Counted from the stretch's first letter, positions 34,926 to 43,387 are shown. The stretch: DNA of 64,000 nt from Methanocorpusculum sp. (GCA_017408885.1 JAFQTT010000001.1:62001-126000), one strand, 5' to 3'. Translations and numbers: made by a program. Notes: generated by a model not told the origin, from the sequence alone.

Positions 34926-35911
34926 ATAGACCAATTAAGCCGCTTGCTTCCTGGAAAGGTCAGGACAGGTTCTTTGGCGAGGTTAAATCGACTTTAACTG
35001 CGATTTTCTTATCTGGCGGATGTTCATGGAACAGATGCCGTATGTGCGGATACAAAAACGATCGTGACTGCAGTGAGAAGCCTGAACTTATTGATCACAT
35101 GAAGGCTCAGGTCTCGTGGCTTGGTGAGAATTTTAAGCCCGAAGAGTATGAGTTGGGCAAAATTTTCACATCCGGCAGTGTGTTTGATCCAAACGAAGTG
35201 CCTCTTGAGGTGCTTGATACATTTGGTTCTTTCTTTGCTGGAAAGCCTCTTGTTGCAGAGTCACGCTGCGAGTATGTAACTGAAGATGCCATCGAGCGCC
35301 TTCTTTCAACACTTGATACGGGACAAAAGCATCCGCTGACTGTGGCTATCGGTCTCGAGACTACAAATGATGCTATCCGGGAAAAGTCGATTGATAAGGG
35401 TAATACATTCGAGGACTTTAAGCGTGCGGCAGATATCGCGCACAAGGCAGGGGTATCAATTAAGGCATATCTGATGATGAAGCCTCTTTTCTTAACCGAA
35501 CGCGAGGCAATGGAGGATATGCAGAAGTCGATTGCAGAGGTTACACCTTATGCTGATATGATTTCGATGAATCTTTGTACGGTGCAGGGTAAAACTGAGC
35601 TTGAGCAGTATTGGCAGCGCGGTTCGTTTAGACCTCCGTATCTTTGGTCTGCTGTGAAGGTTCTCCTGGATGCTGATGTGTTTGTGTCATGCGATCCGGT
35701 TGGCGGAGGGTTTAAGCGCGGTCCGCACAATGGGGATAAGCAGGTGGAAGGATGTTTGGATAAGGAGATTGTATCTGCGATTAATGAGTATTCTCTGTCG
35801 GGAGATAAGTCGGTTCTTCTGGCTGTATGGGATGCAGGTGAGAACTGCCGCGAGGAGTGGGAGTTCGTTTTGGAGAACGAAACTTCCTGGAATATGCCGC
35901 TGACGCGGTAA
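34922..35911 (+). CDS. Archaeosine synthase radical SAM subunit (RaSEA)
   Basis: Radical SAM enzyme that, with ArcS, converts a lysine-modified preQ0 at tRNA position 15 to archaeosine. The 329-residue protein carries the cluster motif GGCSWNRCRMCGY with Cys34, Cys39 and Cys42 (a four-residue first spacing, as in this family). GLETTNDAIREKSIDKGN is also characteristic. ArcS is not in the window. Its 3' end lies just before the inverted-repeat element at 35933. Confidence 0.85.
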   Translation: MNRPIKPLASWKGQDRFFGEVKSTLTAIFLSGGCSWNRCRMCGYKNDRDCSEKPELIDHMKAQVSWLGENFKPEEYELGKIFTSGSVFDPNEVPLEVLDTFGSFFAGKPLVAESRCEYVTEDAIERLLSTLDTGQKHPLTVAIGLETTNDAIREKSIDKGNTFEDFKRAADIAHKAGVSIKAYLMMKPLFLTEREAMEDMQKSIAEVTPYADMISMNLCTVQGKTELEQYWQRGSFRPPYLWSAVKVLLDADVFVSCDPVGGGFKRGPHNGDKQVEGCLDKEIVSAINEYSLSGDKSVLLAVWDAGENCREEWEFVLENETSWNMPLTR

Positions 35912-35932
35912 TGGTTTCTTCTTTTTTTTAAA

Positions 35933-36173
35933 GTACGTATGTACACGAAAAAAGGATATGGGGGATGGGTGTGCGCATATGCGCATGTACGCATATGCGT
36001 ACAATAATATTTATATTATTAATTATATATAATACAACAATATATTTTGAGAAAAATTTTATTCGGGAGAAAATGATTTTTTGAGAAAAATTATTTTCGG
36101 AAAAAACATCTATGCGCATATGCGCATATGCGCACACCCATCCCCCATATCCTTTTTTCATGTACATACGTAC
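35933..36173. repeat. Large inverted repeat with AT-rich, palindrome-filled centre
   Basis: Arms at 35933-35986 and 36120-36173 are inverted copies 54 bp long with one mismatch. The 133-bp centre holds three further perfect palindromes in a row: GTACGCATATGCGTAC (35987-36002), AATAATAT-TT-ATATTATT (36003-36020) and ATTATATATAAT (36022-36033). Two 20-bp direct repeats (36047-36066, 36081-36100; 18 of 20 identical) follow. No gene lies inside. It could form a long hairpin or cruciform, or be a miniature mobile element. Confidence 0.9.
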
Positions 36174-36202
36174 AATTTCACGATAGAAATTGTCTTCAGC
36201 TT

Positions 36203-36380
36203 GCCGTTTACTGCAATACTGTCTCCAAGTTTCATGTTGGGGAAGATTTTCTTTCCCTGAATTTTGAGGGTTGCAGAGCGTAAACCGCGGCGAATGGAAA
36301 CGATGTTTCTGACTTCTTCTACGATGCCGGAAAACATGTTACTCACCATCAATCAGTTTTGTCCTAATTACTTATTCGTG
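36203..36380 (-). pseudogene. Truncated, promoterless duplicate of riboflavin synthase ribE
   Basis: Codons 1-45 of riboflavin synthase (from the ATG at 36337) plus 43 nt of its leader match the intact ribE at 59986-60163. Of the 45 residues 37 are identical, and 41 of 46 bases match across the leader and start codon. After residue Gly45 the homology stops and the frame runs on into the inverted repeat, ending at 36158. The TATA box and palindrome of the true ribE promoter were not copied. Direct repeats GTACGTAT at 35933-35940 and 36383-36390 bracket the inverted repeat plus this fragment. Confidence 0.88.
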
Positions 36381-36432
36381 ACGTACGTATTGGCGGGTTC
36401 TTGTTTGAGTCTGTACTAAGAAGTGGATTGAA

Positions 36433-36825
36433 TTATTTTATCCGGCAGAAGTACGGACCAAGCCCGCATTCTTCTTCATGGGTTTTGACATACGTCCAGC
36501 CCTGTTCAAAGCAGGTGATGTAGATGTCCCACCCCTCATGCCGTGACAGCTCAGCAGAGGATACTTTTCCGGTTGATTTGACCATTTGCATCTCAAGTCC
36601 GTTTTTGGAATAATATCCGTCGGTGAAATAGAGGGCATTTTCATACTGAAGTGCGTCAAATGCTTTGCGGGCTTCGTCTTTTTCCAGACATTCGACCATC
36701 TCATACGAGAAGATGTGCCAGAGAAGATTCCCAGGTTTTCTGACATGTGCATTCAGCAGCTCTTCAGAGACATTTCCTGCAAATACAGATAGCCACTTTT
36801 CCGCGATTTCTTCCGGCGACTGCAT
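36433..36825 (-). CDS. Small protein, possibly DUF4275 family
   Basis: A 130-residue soluble protein with a C-terminal EECGLGPYFCRIK and a central LWHIFSYEMVECLEKDEARKAF segment. It resembles DUF4275, a family I know mainly from Firmicutes; the match is from memory and tentative. It stands alone beside the ribE fragment and inverted repeat, which suggests an acquired gene in an accessory patch. Function unknown. Confidence 0.55.
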   Translation of the reverse strand: MQSPEEIAEKWLSVFAGNVSEELLNAHVRKPGNLLWHIFSYEMVECLEKDEARKAFDALQYENALYFTDGYYSKNGLEMQMVKSTGKVSSAELSRHEGWDIYITCFEQGWTYVKTHEEECGLGPYFCRIK

Positions 36826-36873
36826 AAAGAAATATTATAGAGAATGGGCAAAATGGCTTGTGGTAAAAAAGGA

Positions 36874-38157
36874 TTAAAACAGCCCGGTAAACGGACTGAT
36901 AATAAAGTGCCAGAGATTCGTAAATCCTGTGACCAGAATATTTGTCATCATCTCAAGGTCAACGCCCAAGACAGGTCCTAAGAGCAGGAAGAAGCCAAAT
37001 GTTGCCGCCATCGAACCCAAATTTGCCGCAGCTGCGACCAGAAGGATTCTGAAAAGCGGAACCGAGAACATCTCGGAAACCGTCTCTGCGTTGCCGATTG
37101 CCTTGAAATCCTTGGCGGTCGGAGGGCGCATCTTTGCCTCCACAATTGCTGCAAACCATCCGCAGGCAAGGAACGGATTGAGAGACGTCATCCACGCAAG
37201 AGCGGCCGCGACCGCTGCTGACAGCGGATGACCGCGGGCGAGAAGGGTTGCAAGACCTGCACAGACTCCATTTAAAACAACCCAGAACAGGATTGCCCAG
37301 ATAAGAAGGTCTGTTGCACCTGAAAATCCAATCGCCAGAATCAGCACCGCAAACGCTGCGATAAAAATCCCGCTGATAATTTTTCCCCAAGGGTACTTTT
37401 TTGGAAGAGCAGTGAGCTCCTTCATCGGAGGAAGAGTTTCCGGATGCTCGCGGTAGCGCATAATTCCCGGAACATGTCCTGCACCGCAGACAACGACAGC
37501 CCGCTCAAATGAACTGCGCTCAAGAGACACAACTCCATGTGCCAGATATGCATCACGCTCATCAATTAAAGCATGTGCTCCGGACGGAGAAAACTCATGG
37601 AACTCCTCCAATGCTGCATCAATCATATTCTGATTGGTTAGTGAATCGACCGTTACTGCATCAAGCTCATCAGTCTCATCATCCTTTCCGGAAACCGAGC
37701 GAAGAAGAACCCAGATGAGTTTTATCTTCTCGAAAAATTTCATCCCGCCCCAGAAGCGTGCAAGAGTAATATTGATGTCGCGGTCGATGAGCATCAGGCG
37801 GATTCCGCGCTCTTCAGCGAGACGAATCGCCTCCTTCATATCAGCACCCGGCTCAACACCTACATTTAGTCCTATCTTTCTCTGGACGTAAGAGAGAAGC
37901 CACTGGACAATCATGACCATGAAGTTGCCGGATAAAATACTCTTGACCTCGGGAGCTTTTGTCTCCTCCTCCTCTTCGCGGACAATGCCTGCTTTGGCAT
38001 CCTCCTCCTCCTTCATCTGTTTTTTGAGTGTGGCAAACCTGCCCTGATCGAGCTCAATCGCGATAACATCCGGGTTTACTAAATCAATAGTTTCCCGAAC
38101 CTCATTTACGCTTTTCTGAGATACGTGGGCAGTGCCGACTATGTGTATTTCTGCCAT
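36874..38157 (-). CDS. TraB/PrgY family membrane protein
   Basis: A 427-residue protein with an N-terminal TraB domain (GTAHVSQKSVNEVRETI, DVIAIELDQGRF, LMLIDRDINITLARF) and a C-terminal domain of five or six membrane segments (from about 270). In enterococci, TraB/PrgY limits pheromone activity, and the fold is related to peptidases. The role in archaea is unknown. Last gene of a three-gene minus operon after the CobT-like and YkgJ genes, 3 nt from the latter. Confidence 0.88.
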   Translation of the reverse strand: MAEIHIVGTAHVSQKSVNEVRETIDLVNPDVIAIELDQGRFATLKKQMKEEEDAKAGIVREEEEETKAPEVKSILSGNFMVMIVQWLLSYVQRKIGLNVGVEPGADMKEAIRLAEERGIRLMLIDRDINITLARFWGGMKFFEKIKLIWVLLRSVSGKDDETDELDAVTVDSLTNQNMIDAALEEFHEFSPSGAHALIDERDAYLAHGVVSLERSSFERAVVVCGAGHVPGIMRYREHPETLPPMKELTALPKKYPWGKIISGIFIAAFAVLILAIGFSGATDLLIWAILFWVVLNGVCAGLATLLARGHPLSAAVAAALAWMTSLNPFLACGWFAAIVEAKMRPPTAKDFKAIGNAETVSEMFSVPLFRILLVAAAANLGSMAATFGFFLLLGPVLGVDLEMMTNILVTGFTNLWHFIISPFTGLF

Positions 38158-38160
38158 ATT

Positions 38161-38691
38161 TTATTTCCAGAGATGTACGCCTCTGCTGTCGATAATTACT
38201 GTTGAACCTGAAGCAATACTATGTTTTTGATACTGTTTCCCGCTCTCTGCAAACTCCGCATCCTCAGCATCACGTCTGCAGAGAAGAGCATATGCTGTCT
38301 CTTCCGCATCCAAACATTCACTGCATCCAACTGCTGGACACTCGGAAATGATAAGCTCTTCTCCGTCGAGCATAAATGGATACGTCCTGCATATATGCGG
38401 ACGCGAGGCATAGACAGTACAGCGGTTTTCCTTTAGAAACATGCAGTTTCCGTCCATCCCGCGGCGAAGTACCCATCCGAATGTGATTTTTGTACCGTCC
38501 GGGTACTCCATCCACTCAGGATATGGTTCTGCAATCTCAGAAAAAGAAAGCCCGGATGCTTTGCAAAGCACATCCACCTCGTCTGGTGTCACCATCACCT
38601 CATTGTCCGCACCCGAACAGCACGCGCCGCAGAGCCTGCATGAAAACTTTGCTGCACGGATTTTTTCAGTTAGAACCTCCTTCTCATTCAT
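38161..38691 (-). CDS. YkgJ-family cysteine cluster protein
   Basis: A 176-residue protein with an eight-or-more-cysteine cluster: FSCRLCGACC near the N-terminus, CMFLKENRCTVY and RPHICRTYPF in the middle, then ECPAVGCSEC. The family is predicted to bind zinc or an Fe-S cluster and may be a chelator or redox protein. The start overlaps the stop of the CobT-like gene by four bases. Confidence 0.85.
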   Translation of the reverse strand: MNEKEVLTEKIRAAKFSCRLCGACCSGADNEVMVTPDEVDVLCKASGLSFSEIAEPYPEWMEYPDGTKITFGWVLRRGMDGNCMFLKENRCTVYASRPHICRTYPFMLDGEELIISECPAVGCSECLDAEETAYALLCRRDAEDAEFAESGKQYQKHSIASGSTVIIDSRGVHLWK

Positions 38692-39695
38692 TGATAACGG
38701 TTTGCATGTTCGCGAATCGATGTGCGAATCTCTTCCGGCGTGAAACCTAAAACACCGGCTAAAAACATCGCGCCACCGGCCCCTGTTCCTTCCTTGAGTT
38801 CTCCTTCTGCATAGCGTGCAAAACCGGCGTGTCCGATTGTTTCAAACTCAGGATCTACATAATACACATCTGCACCAATCGCTGCGGCTGTCTCTTTGAA
38901 TGATGCAGTAGTGTCATGATAGACATAAGTAGTTGTCACCACATCAGGCACAACATTTCCAAGAGCCTGAATTAAAGCAGCAGCAGCCAGCATCTGAGTG
39001 CCGCCTGCAAGGAACAGTTTCCCACGGAAACCTTCTGCAATTCCGGCGGCCACCGGAATCATTGGGTCGCCCACTTTTGATACAATCTCTAACGGATCGG
39101 TGATTCCTTCCTCTCTGATTTTTGCAACAGCAGCCTCAGCAAAAGTCTCCTTAAGAGACACCGGATTTTCCTTTAAGCAGCTGCTTACCATCGCGCGGTA
39201 TCCAAGAGCGCGGAGAACACAAAGCGCAGTTGTTGTCCCTCCCGGAAGACATTCTCCTAAGACAAGCATGTCGTGAGACTGAGATAAAAATTCTCCAATC
39301 CATCTTCCCTTCTCGAATAAATCCCATGCATCAGGCACAGCATTTCCATCCCGCGGGTCTCCTCCAATCCTGCCTCCAAGCGAAATATGCGGCACTTCCG
39401 GCTGATGCTTCAGTCCGGCAGAGATTAAAAGCGGCTTCATTCCGATTAAATCCATCATTGAAAGCGTCAGAAGAGCAGGTGTCGGGCATCCGGTTGGAGT
39501 ATTTGGAGTCATGTCGCCTGCAAGCTCACCGTTGATGATTAACTCTGCATCAAGAGGCGGAACAAAGAGACTGCTCTCCGGATTCTCACCTGCGCCGGAA
39601 ACACCCGGAATCGTAGATACCACGGAGTTTGCAAGGATAACCGCAAAAAGCGGAGACTCTGCTTCAAAGTTGACGCGTTCAGATAGGAAGGACAT
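38688..39695 (-). CDS. Archaeal nicotinate-nucleotide:benzimidazole phosphoribosyltransferase-like protein (CobT-like)
   Basis: A 335-residue protein of the archaeal family (TIGR00303-like) related to CobT, which makes the alpha-ribazole phosphate part of cobamides. Motifs: AELIINGELAGDMTPNTPTGCPTP, LGECLPGGTTTALCVLRALGY and EGTGAGGAMFLAGVLG. I choose the ATG at 39695 (MSFLSERVNF); the longer frame to 39773 runs towards the divergent cobS promoter and has an unlikely N-terminus. The context with cobS supports a cobamide role. Confidence 0.85.
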   Translation of the reverse strand: MSFLSERVNFEAESPLFAVILANSVVSTIPGVSGAGENPESSLFVPPLDAELIINGELAGDMTPNTPTGCPTPALLTLSMMDLIGMKPLLISAGLKHQPEVPHISLGGRIGGDPRDGNAVPDAWDLFEKGRWIGEFLSQSHDMLVLGECLPGGTTTALCVLRALGYRAMVSSCLKENPVSLKETFAEAAVAKIREEGITDPLEIVSKVGDPMIPVAAGIAEGFRGKLFLAGGTQMLAAAALIQALGNVVPDVVTTTYVYHDTTASFKETAAAIGADVYYVDPEFETIGHAGFARYAEGELKEGTGAGGAMFLAGVLGFTPEEIRTSIREHANRYQ

Positions 39696-39830
39696 GTGTG
39701 AATTATATTTGTGATAAGGAAATATGAATTGTGCGAAGCGAAGCCGTGAAAGCAAACAAAATGGACAAATCATAAAGCCGGATTGCCGAGCAATCCATTT
39801 TATGAGAGAGAAAAACCAACACTAATCCGC

Positions 39831-40568
39831 ATGAAATCCGTCCTCGCCCTTCTTCAGTTCACAACAATTCTCCCGCTTGGAAAACCAGCTGACTTTGATG
39901 CGTTTGCAAAGCACAGCTGGATTTACCCTCTTGCCGGATATGTTACCGGATTCATCTCGGCAATACCTGCAATACTTGCGGCTCTTCTTGGTTTTGACAA
40001 CTCACTTGTAATTGCTGCATTGACAATCGCTGTGTCAATCTTCATCTCAGGGGGAAACCATTTCGACGGACTTCTCGACTTCGGCGACGGATTAATGGCT
40101 CACGGAAGCAGCGAAAAACGCATTCGGGCAATGACGGATAGGACAACAGGCGCAGGCGCTCTTGCTCTTGGAATGACAACACTCCTTATTACATTTGCTG
40201 CACTTGCATCACTTCCGGTTGAATTAATCGCCGCAGCCGTCATTACTGCTGAAGTCTGCGGAAAAATGATTATGGGGCTCTTTTCCGCTCTTGGAAAACC
40301 ATTCCATGAAGGAATCCAGAGCTACATCTACGGGCTTTCGAAGAGAAGATTTGCAGTCTACACTATTATTCTCGCACTGCCTCTTCTGCTCTTCATACCA
40401 GTTAGAAGTGCGGCGGCTTCAATCCTTTTTGGAATAATCACATTTGCAGGGCTCTGTCTGCTTGCAAAAAAGCTGTTTGGCGGAGTAAACGGGGATGTAA
40501 CCGGTGCCGGAAACGAACTTGGAAAAATGATTGTGTGTCTCGTCTTCGCAGTCTTAGCGTCTGCGTGA
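39831..40568 (+). CDS. cobS: Adenosylcobinamide-GDP ribazoletransferase (cobalamin-5'-phosphate synthase)
   Basis: Membrane enzyme that joins adenosylcobinamide-GDP and alpha-ribazole in the last steps of cobamide synthesis. The 245-residue protein has six or so membrane segments, the GGNHFDGLLDFGDGLMAHGS metal/phosphate motif and the downstream DRTTGAGALALG. The ATG at 39831 is preferred; a TTG at 39783 would add 16 residues. Divergent from the CobT-like gene. The cobamide produced serves methyltransferases such as Mtr. Confidence 0.9.
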   Translation: MKSVLALLQFTTILPLGKPADFDAFAKHSWIYPLAGYVTGFISAIPAILAALLGFDNSLVIAALTIAVSIFISGGNHFDGLLDFGDGLMAHGSSEKRIRAMTDRTTGAGALALGMTTLLITFAALASLPVELIAAAVITAEVCGKMIMGLFSALGKPFHEGIQSYIYGLSKRRFAVYTIILALPLLLFIPVRSAAASILFGIITFAGLCLLAKKLFGGVNGDVTGAGNELGKMIVCLVFAVLASA

Positions 40569-40862
40569 GAGCGGGACATAACCCTGATTGTTGTCATCAC
40601 TGCACTCGATATCTGTAGAGGTCGGGTCTTCAACAGCGATGTTGAACATAACCATGCCCTCCATTAACTGCTGATCAAGAGAGTATCCGCCTTTGGAGTT
40701 TCTAAGTGCCTGTGCATACGGGTTTGGAGTAACTCTGCGGTTTACACGGATTCCGGCACAGTGCGTGCAGAATACACAGGTGCTGTGAACCGAGACCTCT
40801 TTTCCCTGACACATGACGGTAACCTTTCCGCTCGGTTTTCTATCGAAGGGTAATGATTTCAT
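40554..40862 (-). CDS. Hypothetical cysteine-containing protein (unrecognised)
   Basis: A 102-residue protein that I do not recognise. It has a STCVFCTHCAG motif (three cysteines with spacing 2 and 2) in its first half and is otherwise polar. The C-terminal codons overlap the convergent cobS end by 15 nt. It lies 18 nt downstream of the PAS regulator gene on the same strand and may be co-transcribed. The metal-site motif suggests a small zinc or Fe-S protein. Confidence 0.6.
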   Translation of the reverse strand: MKSLPFDRKPSGKVTVMCQGKEVSVHSTCVFCTHCAGIRVNRRVTPNPYAQALRNSKGGYSLDQQLMEGMVMFNIAVEDPTSTDIECSDDNNQGYVPLSRRR

Positions 40863-40880
40863 GTATTTTATGTTGTAAGT

Positions 40881-43052
40881 CTAAGATATAGATGGTTTCT
40901 GTTGGATAAGCTCGCCTGATGTGACAATGCCGGACACTGCTCCGCACTCTTCGCGGAGAATCGAGCTTTTCCATAAGATTTCCTTTTCAGTTCCATCCGC
41001 ACAGAGTACAGCTCCTTTGTACTGCGCAAAATCTTCTGTTGTAACTGACGACACCATCTGCTGGAATGCTAAAAGACGTGATTCGCGTACAGATTCCGGC
41101 ACAACGGTCTCGAACCAGTTTTTGCCGATTAAATCCTCTTCGCAGTAGCCAAGAATTTCTGCACCATGGTGGTTTATCATCTCGATAGTTCCGTCACGCG
41201 ATACTGCGGCAAGGAAAACACCGGCTAACTCGATGTATTTTCTGGTTCTGTCACGTTCTCTCATGAGTTCATCCTGAACGAAACAGCGGGATGCGGTTGT
41301 ACTTATCTGGAATGCGGAAGCCTCCAGGATTGACTGAAGGGAAGCATCAGGGCACTGCGGGGATGATGAACCAAGAACCACACATGCAACGGTCCGTCCC
41401 CTGAAAACCACAGGCATCAGAACAAGAGCACGTGCATCGCTCATGAGGGGGATTGTGCCTTCAGGGAACAGATCCATTCTATGTTTGTCAAAGACGGCAG
41501 GCTCGCCTTTTCTGATGATTCTGTCTGCAATGGAATCCGGTTCAACTGACGGGACAAAACGTCCTCCTTCCTGTCTGAAGAGAAGATAATCATCAAAGAT
41601 ACTTCTCTGATAAACTGCAGCTGCCTCGAATCCTGATATTTTTGGAAGAAGATTAAGGACTGGCTCCCATATGTCGGAAACTGCTGTGATTCCATCAAGA
41701 GTTGAAAGGAACTCTCTAAGATACTCCTGACGTGTTCTGTCGTGAACCTCTTCTGTAATATCTTCTGCAATGAGAATCAGATACTCGCGGTCAACAGACA
41801 AGGTCATTGGAATCATCTGCATTGAGAGATGTTTCTGTTCTCCGCCCACTGTAATTACAGTCTCTTTTACATTTACCGTCTGTTTGAAAGAGACGGCGGT
41901 CTCAAGAGTGTCAAGAAGTTCGTCTGCTCCGCATTCTACAAGAAGCTCAGGCAGTTTTATCTGCATGAACTCTTGTTTTCCTCTCCTAAGGAAGGCTGCA
42001 GCAGCATGATTTACGTAGTAGAATTGGTGAGTATTCAAATCGCTTACAGTAATCAATCCCGGGATGTTATCGATGACGGCATCAAGGAAAGACTTCCAGC
42101 GTTTGGCGCTTTGTTCTGCCTGGCGCTGGTCGGAGACATCGCGAAGCGCTCCGTTGTATCCAAGAAAGATTTCTATATCTTCTTCCAGAACAATAGGAGT
42201 TCCTGTAAAGTCACAGTATATTTTGTGTCCGTCTTTTGTGAGGAGCGGGAACTGGATAAGTGTGAATCCGTTTTCTTTTGAGATTTCAGAGAGTACGCCC
42301 CATGCAAATCTGCATCCGGCACCCTCCGGCATGAAATCAGAGAAAAGTTTTCCAGTCATCTCGTCTGGATGATAACCAAGTAATGCTTCAATCTGCGGAC
42401 TGATGTACTGAATTCTCGAGTTTTCATCAACAGACCATATAACATCAGACACGGTTTCGACAAGGCGGCGAAACATTGATTCGCTCTGTTCAAGGGCAGT
42501 TTCTGTTTTTACGCGCTCTGTGATGTCGTCCAATATGATTGTTACGCCTGGTTTTCCGTCGGGAAGGACAAGAGGGTAAAGTCTTTGATCAAGAGTTTTT
42601 TCTTCACCATCTTTGAAGAGGCGAAGTTCGCCTCGCACTGTTTCACCCTGGAGAGCAGTTCTTATCTGTTCGGTTAGGATTTCACCGCAGAGGGTGCATC
42701 CCCGCCCTTCGTAGATGGGATGTCCGACAAGTTCATCTTCAGAACATGAAAGAAATGAGAAAACAGCCTCATTTGCCTGAATCACATTTAAATCGGAGTC
42801 AGTTAGCAGAACCATCTCTGAAGACAGGTTGAGCATGGCTGAAACCGGGACACGTTTGGATAGGAAAAAGACTTTTGCCTTTCCAAACATCCTCATCTCA
42901 ACTCTGCCTGCCATTAGGAGATTGTCCATGTAGCGTGCGATGGTATTTCGGTTGATGTGCGCTGCATCAGCAATTTCGGTGACGGACATTCCGCGCGGAT
43001 TGTCTTTCAAAAGTGTAAGTATATCAGAAAAATCGCCTGTCAGCTCAACCAT
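40881..43052 (-). CDS. HTH-PAS-GAF sensor regulator
   Basis: A 723-residue one-component regulator. Residues 1-70 form a winged helix (SVTEIADAAHINRNTIARYMDNLL). Then follow PAS domains at about 75-185 (with a CTLCGEI motif), 190-315 and 320-445, a GAF-like domain (about 455-600) and a final PAS domain (about 610-720). There is no HisKA or ATPase domain and no membrane segment. It should therefore sense a cytoplasmic signal and act directly on DNA. This layout recurs in Methanomicrobiales. Targets are unknown. Confidence 0.85.
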   Translation of the reverse strand: MVELTGDFSDILTLLKDNPRGMSVTEIADAAHINRNTIARYMDNLLMAGRVEMRMFGKAKVFFLSKRVPVSAMLNLSSEMVLLTDSDLNVIQANEAVFSFLSCSEDELVGHPIYEGRGCTLCGEILTEQIRTALQGETVRGELRLFKDGEEKTLDQRLYPLVLPDGKPGVTIILDDITERVKTETALEQSESMFRRLVETVSDVIWSVDENSRIQYISPQIEALLGYHPDEMTGKLFSDFMPEGAGCRFAWGVLSEISKENGFTLIQFPLLTKDGHKIYCDFTGTPIVLEEDIEIFLGYNGALRDVSDQRQAEQSAKRWKSFLDAVIDNIPGLITVSDLNTHQFYYVNHAAAAFLRRGKQEFMQIKLPELLVECGADELLDTLETAVSFKQTVNVKETVITVGGEQKHLSMQMIPMTLSVDREYLILIAEDITEEVHDRTRQEYLREFLSTLDGITAVSDIWEPVLNLLPKISGFEAAAVYQRSIFDDYLLFRQEGGRFVPSVEPDSIADRIIRKGEPAVFDKHRMDLFPEGTIPLMSDARALVLMPVVFRGRTVACVVLGSSSPQCPDASLQSILEASAFQISTTASRCFVQDELMRERDRTRKYIELAGVFLAAVSRDGTIEMINHHGAEILGYCEEDLIGKNWFETVVPESVRESRLLAFQQMVSSVTTEDFAQYKGAVLCADGTEKEILWKSSILREECGAVSGIVTSGELIQQKPSIS

Positions 43053-43142
43053 TTAGTATTATTACGTTGTTTGCAGGGATAATGCTTTGCCTGTATGCAA
43101 CGCACTATTGCCGAACATCAATGCCATGCAATGTGGCAAACA

Positions 43143-43344
43143 TTTAAATACAAATATCTCAAATATATGTATAGCAGCCTGCGAGAAGAGCGCAGGCGGC
43201 AGCATAGTGCTGGTGAAAACCGTAATTCAATAAAAATACACCCCAAAGAAATCGGACACTCTACACCTCACACCAGAATCACCAGCACAATGCCTATAAA
43301 ATAATTAATGACACGTACTAAAAACCTCCTTTTCCGTTTTTTTT
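43143..43344 (+). ncRNA. Candidate structured RNA between the PAS regulator and HAD genes
   Basis: The 335-nt gap 43053-43387 has no convincing gene. It does contain a TATA-like TTTAAATA (43143-43150), then a 7-bp hairpin GCCTGCG/CGCAGGC (43177-43183 with 43191-43197). A 10-bp long-range helix GTGCTGGTGA/TCACCAGCAC follows (43207-43216 with 43279-43288, extended by GCA/TGC), and eight T at 43337-43344 could end the transcript. Predicted start near 43170. Seen by eye only; no known RNA family recognised. Confidence 0.4.
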
Positions 43345-43387
43345 CTAAAGACAAGAAAGAAATACTATTCATGCCAAAATCAGGATA

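Noticed and set aside
35941-36160. CRISPR-like repeat array
   Set aside because: The repeats are inverted arms and palindromes, not regularly spaced direct repeats with unique spacers, and no cas genes are near.
36158-36352. 64-codon minus frame as a real small gene
   Set aside because: Its first part is a truncated riboflavin synthase N-terminus and its last codons are inverted-repeat DNA; there is no promoter, so it is treated as a pseudogene.
43053-43140. TTGCA...TGCAA inverted repeat upstream of the PAS regulator
   Set aside because: Arms of only five bases with a 20-nt spacer are expected by chance, and no second copy was noticed.
43095-43304. 69-codon plus frame in the gap before the HAD gene
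   Set aside because: It spans the predicted TATA box and helices, and the peptide has low complexity with no known domain.
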